Assembly (NCBI GenBank): GCA_034770075.1
Contig: CM068388.1
Coordinates: 20,641,206-20,705,205, forward strand
DNA: 64,000 nucleotides
Reading direction: 5' to 3'
Source: Aralia elata
Lineage: Eukaryota > Streptophyta > Magnoliopsida > Apiales > Araliaceae
Shown here: positions 1-9,855 of the stretch, piece after piece
How positions within the stretch are numbered: position 1 is the first letter of the stretch
Layout of the letters: every line of letters begins with the position of its first letter
Program-made: the position numbers and the translations under genes
The notes under the pieces: generated by a model
What the model was told of the DNA's origin: nothing
What the model saw: only the letters and a program-made list of their open reading frames with translations
The model's database searches: none

Positions 1-1583
1 AGGCCATGCCTCTAAGTTATAATAAATATCATAGGACTTGAAAATTAGCCTTAGTTGATCCATTAGACCCCAAAGCAACACAAGAAGATTGTTGTTATGT
101 TCATCCCAATGGTGTGTATTTTCTTGCCATATAATTATCTTCATCTTGTTCGATTGAGAATCATACTCTAACTATACTCCAAGATTATAAAGGTAGTGCT
201 CAAAAATATAGTAAGAGAGCGGATACGCACAACCATATCTTATGATAAAAGGATTTTGTACGTGGTTGGATATACGACAATGTTGTACAAAATACGACAA
301 CACACATACTGTGAGTTTCAATACAAATATTATACCGTATATAGTATGACAGTATCCAGACCCAAATTATGTCCTCAATACAATAATTGTCGCACTATTT
401 GTAATCGACAGAGGATTTTTATAATTACCAACTCGGACCATTATTCCATTCCCCTATTTTTCTCCCTAGACCCAGCTACGTACATTCTTATTGCCTGAAA
501 GGAATTATGAAATAAAAGGGTGAGCACAAATAGCTCAGTAAAGAATATCATAATAAAGACAATTTATTGTTAGTCTTCCACAGTGATAAATCTAATAAAA
601 TATCATAGACAACAAGTTTTAGATCAATAATTGCAGCGGAACAAGCAATCCATTAGAAGAGACAGATAGAGCATTATGTCTACTATCTTCTCCTATTTGA
701 AAAATTAACTATCATCAATTTATCCCTATAACACCAATCAATATTTCCTCAAGCCAAAACTAACCTTCACCACCTGCCTTTACCTGTAACACTAAAGATC
801 GTGAGTTTATCAATACACAGTTCCTGCTCATAATCATGCAAATTAACAGTTTATCTTTACACTACGAGCCAAAGATATTCAACTGTAACACCAATGGTCA
901 TGTCAATCAACAGTCCATCTTTATATTATAGGCCAAAGATATTCAACTGTAACACTAATGGTTATGCCAATCAATAGTCCATCTTTGCACTACAGGCCAA
1001 ATATATTCAACTGTAACACTAATGATCATGCCAATCAACAGTCCATCTTTGCACTATGGGCCAAAGATATTCAACTGTAACACCAATGGTCATGCCAATC
1101 AACAGTCTATCTTTGCACTACGGGCCAAAGATATTCGACTGTTTCACCAATGGTTATAATCATACAAGTCTACAGCCTTTGGTCATAATCACACCAGTCA
1201 ACACCTCTCTTTGTACTCAGGCCAAAGAGAAAATTCACCATAATGATTATAACAATGATATAATGAATGGACAGAATAATCATAATAATAAAATAAAGAA
1301 TAAACATTAGATATTTGCAATTTAATTTTACCCATAGTCTGATAATGTCCAAATTGTCAACACAATATCCAGAAAATCGAGTTGAGTTTTTGATTGAATA
1401 TAAAATTCAAGAAAATATAAACTTCACATTTCTAAAATCACAATTAAAATTTAATAGTAAGATTCAGGTAAAACTATTAGATGAAGCATAAACTATTAAA
1501 GATATTTTAATCATTTTCAGGAATTTTCACCATTTAATTATAAGAAAATTAAATTCTCTTTATTAAAAATTCGGGGTCTTACA
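1..1583 (-). repeat. Partial 3' LTR of chromovirus C1 (runs off the left edge)
   Basis: On the minus strand the LTR begins at 1583 with TGTAAGACCCCG, directly after a purine-rich tract. From 1 to about 1540 it matches 4905-6110, and its last ~40 bp match 7860-7903, so it pairs with the 5' LTR at 4717-7903. By comparison with that LTR, roughly 190 bp lie beyond the left edge. It lacks the 1.7-kb insertion of the other LTR but has a 64-bp tandem array the other lacks. I see no coding potential. Confidence 0.85.
841..1160. repeat. 64-bp tandem repeat, five copies, in the C1 3' LTR
   Basis: Units start near 841, 905, 969, 1033 and 1097, each opening AATCAACAG or a close variant and containing GGCCAAAGATATTC. 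A degenerate partial sixth unit follows. The partner LTR has a single unit at about 5684-5750. Confidence 0.9.
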
Positions 1584-1600
1584 ATCTCTCCTCCTTATAA
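1584..1600 (-). other. Polypurine tract of chromovirus C1
   Basis: The minus strand reads TAAGGAGGAGAGAT immediately before the 3' LTR start TGTAAGACCCC. This is the expected plus-strand primer site of a Ty3/gypsy element. Confidence 0.8.
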
Positions 1601-1629
1601 AATTTTGTCCCCGAAATTTACGTACGTAC

Positions 1630-1727
1630 CTAGCATTTCGAAGAGATATATAAGGATACTTTTGCTTTCATTTCAGATTCTAGCTCCCATGTCATGTCCT
1701 CTATATCATAATTTCTTCATTGCTTTT
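1630..1727 (-). pseudogene. C-terminal remnant of a gypsy integrase chromodomain
   Basis: Read on the minus strand, this fragment ends in a peptide containing EDMTWELESEMKAK followed by a short tail and a TAG stop. The TWE...E..M....Y pattern is the end of the chromodomain fused to integrase in Tekay/Del chromoviruses; in the family the domain directs integration to heterochromatin. Only about 32 codons survive. Upstream coding sequence is cut off at 1728 by a foreign LTR, and nothing on the far side (4492 onward) continues it, so the rest of gag-pol is deleted. The polypurine tract and 3' LTR follow within about 50 bp, as expected for the end of pol. Lineage assignment is by motif only. Confidence 0.75.
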
Positions 1728-4491
1728 TGTGACACCCCCAAATTCGGATACTTAATTTCCATAAGATTTGGTGTTCACTATCCAAATACATCACATCACA
1801 TCTAACTACCCATTCAAATATGAATGAAAACTCTTAATTAAAATAAAAATCTCCCATTAAAGGGTTATAACATATTTAACAAATAAATCCCAGGTCATCT
1901 AACCTTAACAAAATATCAATGCGGAAACATAACTTAAGTCTATTACATAAACATCATTTAAACAAATATAACAAGTCTTCATCACTTGTTTGCTTTTCCT
2001 TTGCCCTTACTAGTGGATGACTCGTCAGTTCTTTCAACTTTAGCTGCAATGTTATTATGCAATGGTGAGCAACGATTGCCCAGCAAGTATAACAACAACA
2101 ATAATAATAACATGCGAAATAATCAACAGATATCGAATAATCGAAGGTTCAGCTTTTGAGTCAAGATTATAAGACAAGAATCAAAACAACATCTGAGGGT
2201 CTTAAGATCACGAACTATGTCCAGGTTATCAACTATTTCTACTTTAAACCTTTAACAGTCGTAAGACTATATGGACCTTACTTCTCGTACTTAGGGGGAT
2301 CAGCTCTTTGTACCATGTATGTGCACAACATCTTAACGATAACGCGTAAATATAATACCCTGTGAAAGGGTTGTCCATCTCAGTTTGACATCAGAATCCG
2401 CACCAAAGGAAGTTTGGTTTGGATTAGCTTCAATAAGAACTCTAGAATTTAGAACGTTCATCAACTATGGACTAGTCGAATCAGTAAGGGTTCGCTAGTC
2501 AATCAAGGTTTAATAATATAGCAAAAAGGGTATTCAAGAACTAAAGACTAAATCTCAAAGGCATATGATCGAATAAACTTGCATAATTGAAGTATAACTT
2601 AAAAAGGAATTAGTATATCACAATTGAATTCATGAACTTGAATGAACTATGGTAAAGAACTTGCTCAATATAAAGTAGAATATAGGAACTTGCATAAAAG
2701 AGAGATAGGGTTTTAGAACTTGCTCAATGAAAAATAGAGTTCAGAAAACTTGCTTTCAACGAAATAAAAAGATTAAGGGTAAAAAATTTGCGTAAAAGTA
2801 ACAAGTAAGGATAAGATACTTGCCTCGTGCATAGATTACAAATTTAAAATTCACGTTCTTTAATCAACCTATACATTCCGTTTATAAAGCACTCACAATA
2901 ATTAGTTACTGTATTATAAACACTTCAGGATTTATTTTCATTCGATTTCATTTTAATATCTCAATTAATACATTAGTCTAGGCTTTAAACATGAATATGG
3001 TATCATAACATGTCCACAAAGAAAAAGGAAAACTTTTTATTTCATGTTCCACCGTCATGGTGGTGGTTTCCTTCACAGTTTCTAGCCAGGGCGAGGCTAC
3101 CGCCGGGGCGGTAGAATTTAGTTCAATTTTGTCGCCGGGGCGGGGTCACCGCTAGGGCGACAAAATCAGTTCATTGACACCGCCGGGGTGGGGTCACCCT
3201 GGGGCGGTAAATCCTTGAGTAATTCCACCACCGGGGCGGTGGACCTGATTTCTAGTTCCTACAGTTCGCGAAAAACACAGAAAAATGCCAAATTTGGCCA
3301 AAGTTTTTCACAATTCACCGATTAAATTACTACTCATTCATCATATGTGCTATAAAACCAACACTCATTATATACGCAATGATTTTAACATCACAAGCAA
3401 CCTAAACAACCAATTTGAAGATTAAAAATCCACTGTTTATGCTTTATACTTATATTTGATACAATTAACGTACTTAATCACTGTGAATTCATTTCTTAAC
3501 CAATTCAATCCGTTTAACTTTTGTTTTCTTTGTTTTTACATGCATAAACATAATTAGTCATCAATTAACATGTAAAACATGCATCAATTTCATACATATA
3601 ATTCATATTCATATATAACTACTCTGTAAGTTTCTGAACTCTAACATAACAAGATTTCATGGATTTAATTACTCTAAATCACATATAAATCATATAAAAT
3701 ACATTTATGCATGCTTACAAACTTCTAACATCAATTTATTAAAAATTTAGCCATAGAATTTAATTTACAAAAAACTTAAAATATACATTCATGGAATAAC
3801 ACTTAAAAGAACATGAATTAAAGTTTGAATTCAAAGAATTACCTTGATTGGTGCTTAGATTATGTAACAAATGAATAGAGTTTCTTCTCAATTCTCTAAT
3901 TCCTCTAAAAATTCTCTCTTTTTTCTCCCTGACTTGGTTTCTAAGAACTAATGAATTATGAAACGTACAAAATAAAAGTGGTAGAGTGTGGTCGTCAGTT
4001 AATCCCATAATGGGTTAACTGACTACAACCCCCGTTAAGGCCTCGTTTAGCTTGCTTATTAAAACTCTTCTTTTGGTTTATTTTAATAAATTGTTTATAA
4101 TATAGTTTAATGTCACATATTTGATTAACTAAATAGTCTCATTTAAATCAATTAAATAAAATAGAATAATACTACATTAAATCACATAATCACATAATTA
4201 AAATTATCATTTATTAATTATGACAAATTATCAAATCTCTAATTAATATTAAATCAATTAGAATAACATCATGCTTATTTAAATAATACATTTAATCATA
4301 TAAACTCAATTAAATACATACTTTAAATATAAAAATTCTCCACATTAATTTAACTAATGTAACACATATAATTAAATTAATCTACCACAAATTCATCAAT
4401 TAATTATTTAAATCAATAATTAAATCATTGAAAAATATTTATTTAATTCAATAAATATTTAAATTAAATTACAAAATTCTCGTTCGTCACA
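1728..4491 (-). mobile_element. Gypsy-type LTR (2.76 kb) lying in C1, without a matching TSD
   Basis: The plus-strand edges are TGTGACACCCCC (1728) and CGTTCGTCACA (ending 4491), giving TG...CA termini on the minus strand. The stretch around 2200-2460 matches the corresponding part of the solo LTR at 8039-11434 (a block with GGTTGTCC..CTCAG and a following TTTGG..TAGCTT block). The flanking 5-mers CTTTT and GTCAT do not match. No PBS, polypurine tract or coding region is attached. A GC-rich island lies at 3085-3243. Confidence 0.8.
3085..3243. repeat. GC-rich short-period island in a gypsy LTR
   Basis: Repeated variants of CACCGCCGGGGCGG and GGGGCGGTA stand out sharply from AT-rich flanks. 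Other gypsy LTRs in this window carry islands of different sequence. Confidence 0.8.
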
Positions 4492-4702
4492 GTCATCTCA
4501 TTGTTTTTAAATACCATTTTTAAATGCGACAATAAAATAAAAGGTTAGTTAAAGAAATTGACATCTCACATCGTGTCTCTATGGCAAGACTAACTAATTA
4601 AATAACAAAATTTAGCTAGGTAGGACACACTAGCAAATGATTCTACTCATCTCCCCCCTCCTAGTTCAAATCCCCAATCTCCGCTACAGATCATATCCCT
4701 AA
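4492..4702 (-). other. Untranslated leader remnant of chromovirus C1
   Basis: About 210 bp between the C1 PBS and the foreign LTR. I see no reading frame. It is the only surviving internal sequence on the 5' side of C1; gag, protease, RT and most of integrase are absent. Confidence 0.6.
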
Positions 4703-4715
4703 GCTCTGATACCAA
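4703..4715 (-). other. Primer binding site of chromovirus C1
   Basis: The minus strand reads TTGGTATCAGAGC, the initiator-methionine tRNA PBS used by many plant LTR elements, one base inside the LTR end at 4717. Confidence 0.9.
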
Positions 4716-6904
4716 CTGTGACGCCCCTAAAATGGGGTCCACATAACCCAATTTTGAGTCGCCAAAATACATACTACAAATATAAATTTCCTCACCAAAA
4801 TCAATTGTTAAAAATGTCAAATAACACTTTATATAAAGGTACAATCAATAACTGTTTTAGGAATCAAAACCTTTGGGAAATGATTGAAAAATCCTTCGTA
4901 TATTGAGGGTCATACCTCTAAGTTATAATAAATATCATGGGACTTGAGAATTAGCCTTGGTTAATCCATTAGACCCCAAAGAAACACAAGAAGATTACTA
5001 TCATGTTCATCCCAATAGTGTGTATTTTCTTTCCATATAATTATCTTCATCTTATCCGACTGAGAATCATACTCTAACCATACTCTAAGATTATAAAGAT
5101 AGTGCTCGAAAATATAGTCAGAGAGCGGATACGCACAACCATTTTTTATGATAAAAGGATTTTGTACGTGGTTGGACATACGACAATGTTGTGCAAAATA
5201 CGACAACACACATAATGTGAGTTTCAATACAAATATTATACTGTATATAGTATGACAGTATCCAGACCCAAATTATTTCCTCAATACAATCATTGTCTCG
5301 TTATTTTATAATAGACTGAGGATTTCTATAATTACCAACTCGGACCATCATTCTATTCCCTATTTTTCTCCCTAGACCCAGCTACGTACATTCTTATTGC
5401 CTGAAAGGAATTATGAAATAAAAGGGTGAACACAAATAGCCCAGTAAAGAATATCATAATAAAGATAATTTATTGTTAGTATTCCACAGTGATAAATCTG
5501 ATAAAATATCATAGACAATAAGTTTTAGATCAACAACTGTAGCGGAACAAGCAATATATTAGAATAGTCCGATAGAGCATTATATCTACTATCTTCTCCC
5601 ATTTGAAAAATTCACTATCAATAATTTATCCCTATAACACCAAACAATATTTTCTCAAGCCAAAACTAACTTTCACCACCTGTCTATCTTTGCACTACGG
5701 GCCAAAGATATTCGACTGTTTCACCAATGGTTATGATCATACAAGTCTACAGCCTTTGGTCATAATCATACCAGTCAACACCTCTCTTTACACTCAGGCC
5801 AAAGAGAAAATTCACCACAATGATTATAACAATGATATAATGAATGGACAAAATAATCATAATAATAAAATAAGGAATAAACATTAGAGATTTGCAATTT
5901 AATTTTACCCATAGTCTAATAATGTCTAAATTGTCAACACAATATCCAGAAAATCGAGTTGAGTTCTTGATTGAATATAAAATTCAAGAAAATATAAACT
6001 TCATATTTCTAAAATCATAATTAAAATTTAATAGTAAGATTCAGGTAAAAATATTAGATGAAACATAAACTATTAAAGATATTTTAATCATTTTCAGGAA
6101 TTTTCACCATTTAATGATAAGGCTGGAAATGACTAATGATGTCTTACTATAAATTGAGGAATATGAAAGAAAATGATATCCCTTACGAGTATGAAAAAAA
6201 TGATATCACTTATGAGTATCAAAGAATGATCACCCCTTACCTCAATATTGTGAAACACATAATTAATAGCCGAACAATTCCCTCCTTGTTCGTCTTTGCA
6301 GCAGTAAAGAATCTAACTTTTGGTTCTTCTAGAGTTTTTAAAATCTCTTTATGTGTCAAAAATTATAACTCTCGAAAATATACGTGAAATAGACTCAAGA
6401 ATCACTTTATTCGGAGTTAATATGACTAAGTTATAAATTTTCAAAACTAGGGCTGAAAATAGTGACGAAAATCAAGACAAATTACGGTTTTTAGCATTTT
6501 AAGACATGAAAATGACCTCAGATGACTTTTCTTCCTTTTCAATGTTGTAGAGGACGAAAAACTAATGAAAATAGGCTTTGAAATCACTCAATTTCGATAA
6601 AGGCTGAATTTACTACGATTTTTCTAAAGTGCTATTGTACATAAGAAAATTCCATTTAGAAATTCAAAGAAGAATGCAAAAAAGACTTAGCTTGGGATGA
6701 TTTGGAATACAAATGTAATACTCTGGATGATATTTACTAATACTTGAGGTAGCCTAGCATACTTAGAGAGAAACTTACAATAAGAAATTTTTAGAGAGTG
6801 AAAGAAAATGTAAGTAAGGAAGTTGTGAATTTTCTTATGCTAAGCCCCCTTATTTATAGTAAAATGTAATCAATATCTACCAAACATCAATTATCACACT
6901 TTTT

Positions 6905-7125
6905 CTATATCATCCATCCATTTTTTCTTTACTCTATATCATCCATCCATTTTTTCTTCAATCTATATTATCCATCAATTTTTTCTTTAATCTATATCAT
7001 CTATTCATTTTTTTCTTCAATCTATATCATTCATCTATTATAAAAAAATAAATCCATTATAAAAAGATAACTCAATTATTAAAAAGATAAATCCATTATC
7101 AAAAAGATAAATCTATTATCAAAAA
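6905..7125. repeat. Two adjoining AT-rich tandem arrays
   Basis: From 6905 to about 7040 there are five imperfect units of roughly 30 bp built on CTATATCATCCATCCATT plus a T/C-rich tail. From about 7042 to 7125 there are four or five units of roughly 20 bp built on AAAAAGATAAATCCATTAT. Confidence 0.8.
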
Positions 7126-7440
7126 TTATTATTATTAATATATCCACTTCTTTTATTATTGTATTAATATATTGATATCACAGATATTAAGACAAGCAAT
7201 TCTAACAACCAGATCGTCCCCAGGAAAAAGGGAGCCTTCCGTATAAACGACGCGCAATTAAATAACCCATTTTCTTGACAGAACTTCTAGATATTGCCAA
7301 CAATGCTGACTAATCTAATAATATCATTTCAAATAATACGAGTTACTGTGTCATGATAATTATTGATGAAATATTGTGCATATGCTACTGTAATATTTTT
7401 TTTGGTAAAATATTATTCATGTTATAAATGTATGAGAACC

Positions 7441-7610
7441 AAAAAAAAATTTGGAGGCCTTAGTGATGTCTTCATCGACACAACTCATCTTACCCCAGAA
7501 TAAATCTTGGGTGTGAGACCACTTGAGCATAGAGGAGCTTACCAGGACTCGAACTCACGTTTATGGGGACTTATGTCTGGCTTCCCACCACTAAGCCACC
7601 ACCTCAGGCG
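7441..7610 (-). mobile_element. tRNA-derived SINE
   Basis: Read on the minus strand from about 7610, it opens CGCCTGAGGTGG and has an A-box-like TGGCTTAGTGGT (7588-7599). A B-box-like GAGTTCGAGTCC follows about 35 nt later (7545-7556). It ends in a T-rich stretch followed by GGTTCTCATACA. The paired RNA polymerase III promoter boxes at tRNA-like spacing mark a SINE rather than a functional tRNA: there is no foldable anticodon arm and no CCA-proximal acceptor. A clear TSD was not found. Confidence 0.75.
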
Positions 7611-9255
7611 ATGATAAAATACAACAATATAAATATATAAACATTACTAGTATATTCTTTTAGTCATAATGTATGCAATTGTCGTCGTACTTTACCGAAT
7701 ATAATATTCCCCGAGAGAACGAATATTTTTCGACAAAAGGAATATTACCCGACAAAACGAATATTTCCCCGACATACCTTTTTATAATATAATTTGCACA
7801 TCTCACCCGTAACTTTATCATTTTATCAATTTAATACGTTACTGTTTAGAATAATAATTATAAAAAAATTAAATTCTCTTTATTAAAAATTCGGGGTCTT
7901 ACATAACATATCCAAAAAGGGTATCATACGATCTGTAGATATAAAATCGCGAAATAGGCTGGTCAAAGAAGAAATTTCTTTTCCAGGTCTGATGAATAGC
8001 GCTGCGGCGTCATTCATATAGGTATAATTGGGCGCCGCTGTGACACCCCCAAATTCAGGTACCAATACCTCGAACTTGGTGCTTACGATAAAATGCATCT
8101 ATACTCCTCTAAATAACATAAATAAACTAATGCGGAATAAATAAACATATGTTGTTCATTACAAAAGGTTTATTACGGTCCCAAGGTCTATAACCTTAAA
8201 TAAAATACATCGTAGAATACATTAATAATACAAAATAATTCCACGATTACATAACGGGATAATACATATAACTATTCCTTAAGCTTTCCCTTGCCTTTAT
8301 CCGCTTTGGAACTCTCTGTCTTAACTGCAATAGGTTCATGATATAGCAAGTATAAAAATGAATAAAGAAGATATATCATGAATGAATGAGAATAATAGTC
8401 GCATAGTTCAACAATTTAAGAACATTGAAGAAATAGCTGACAATATAATCACAGTTCAAATGAAATAATGAATATTGATTATTTACTGCTGAGTGGTCCA
8501 ATAGACCATGAACATTTTGGCCCTAATAATCAATCATTAAACTGACTCTTTTAAGAGTTGGCCCGTCAGTAGTACTTGAGGGGATTAGCATCTCGTACTC
8601 TATGTATATGCATAACATTTAACTCTGACTGCATCGGACAACCGACACATTAAAATCCCCTAATAAGGGTTGTTCTCTCAGTCCAAGAATCCATGCCAAC
8701 AATCAGTTTGGATAGCTTTTAAAATAATAACCTGTACATGTCTAGCCGAAACAAATGGCATAGACTATTTCCTTAAACAGTTCATGAATGAAGAACTTAA
8801 ACGTTTCACAGTCCAACAACAGATAATGAATTCAAATACATAAGCTGTAAATATCAATAATAAACTTCGATGTGGAATAATTGACGATAATTAATGCATT
8901 AATACAATTTAAAAGTAATAATTCGATTTAAGCCACGAAGTTTGCGATAAGATAGAATACTTGCTCAAATAATAACTTGAATGAAGTTTAAGATACTTGC
9001 ACAATATACAACACTTGTATAAGATAGGAAACTTGCTTAATAAATAAATTAAGTTAGGATAGGAAACTTGCCCAACACAAGGGTTAGACAAGCGCTAGAA
9101 AACTTGCCTGATGCATATGCTACAATATTACAACACACGCTCCTTAATATCCTACACAATTAAGTACATATTCATATAACAATTAGTCACATAAAGACTA
9201 GATTCAAAACAGACATAGCATCATTAAAGCACATTGATTGCTACTACGATTACCT

Positions 9256-9345
9256 AGTCGGGGGTCTTGCTCCCCGGTGAGCGAGCGGCTGCCCAGCTTA
9301 CCGGTGAGCTGGCGGGGGTCTAAGGGGGCAACGCCCCCTGGCAAC
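9256..9345. repeat. GC-rich hairpin-forming block in the solo LTR
   Basis: It contains GGGGGCAACGCCCCC (self-complementary arms) and paired CCGGTGAGC / TACCGGTGAGCTGG motifs. It is much more GC-rich than the surrounding LTR. Confidence 0.6.
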
Positions 9346-9534
9346 CAAACGAAATATGCAACCAGGTTATCCAATTTACGCCTTAAAACAATACCGATTT
9401 GGTTGACACTTAATATACAATTAAGCAATTAAGGTTAAGGTTTAACAAGGTATAAATAACTAACTTGTTCAATCATTTAGTACAAAAATATAAGTTTTGG
9501 ACTTTGTTGGAAAAATTCACTGGGTCCAACCCGA

Positions 9535-9855
9535 TCTGACTCGGCCTGACTGAACTGACTCGGTCCAGACACGGAACTGATACTGCGACGTGAGGCTCAT
9601 TGCTAGAACCCACGCTGCGACATCGTTCCCGTATCCTAACTCTACAGTGTGGCGTCGCTGTGGCGTGAAGCTTAGTATTAGAAGCCACGCTGCAGCGTGA
9701 GCTCCGTTTCTCGTCTCCGGCCACGTGGCACTGCGACGCCTAGCTTAGTGCTTGGAAGCGTCGCTGCGGCGTGAGCTCCATTCATTTCCCTGTTATGCCC
9801 TCGCTACGGCGACGGCTGCAAGGCTTATGAATGACGCTGCGGCGTCATTCACCAG
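9535..9855. repeat. GC-rich short-period island with a perfect palindrome
   Basis: Variants of GCTGCGACGTGAGCT and GCTGCGGCGT recur about every 50 bp. At 9829-9850 arms GAATGACGC and GCGTCATTC flank TGCG, a 9-bp stem with a 4-nt loop. A near copy of this module lies in the G1 LTR at 7994-8015. Confidence 0.8.

Larger units (their letters stand above)
6121..7854. mobile_element. 1.73-kb non-coding insertion in the C1 5' LTR, ~9-bp TSD
   Basis: Absent from the 3' LTR of the same element. It is flanked by TAATGATAA (6112-6120) and TAATTATAA (7855-7863), and the partner LTR has a single TAATTATAA. A 9-bp TSD is typical of Mutator-like elements, but I see no terminal inverted repeats and no transposase, so the class stays open. 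It contains two tandem arrays and a SINE. Confidence 0.6.
4717..7903 (-). mobile_element. 5' LTR of chromovirus C1, interrupted by a 1.7-kb insertion
   Basis: On the minus strand it runs from TGTAAGACCCCG (7903) to GGGGCGTCACA (4717), next to the PBS. It matches the LTR at 1-1583 except for the 6121-7854 insertion and the missing 64-bp repeat copies. The uninterrupted length would be about 1.45 kb. Confidence 0.85.

Noticed and set aside
3760..4008. Small minus-strand ORF in LTR 1728-4491
   Set aside because: Short, without counterpart in related LTRs, and no conserved features.
7545..7600. Possible tRNA gene from the A and B boxes
   Set aside because: No cloverleaf, anticodon arm or acceptor pairing can be drawn, and the T-rich tail makes it a SINE.
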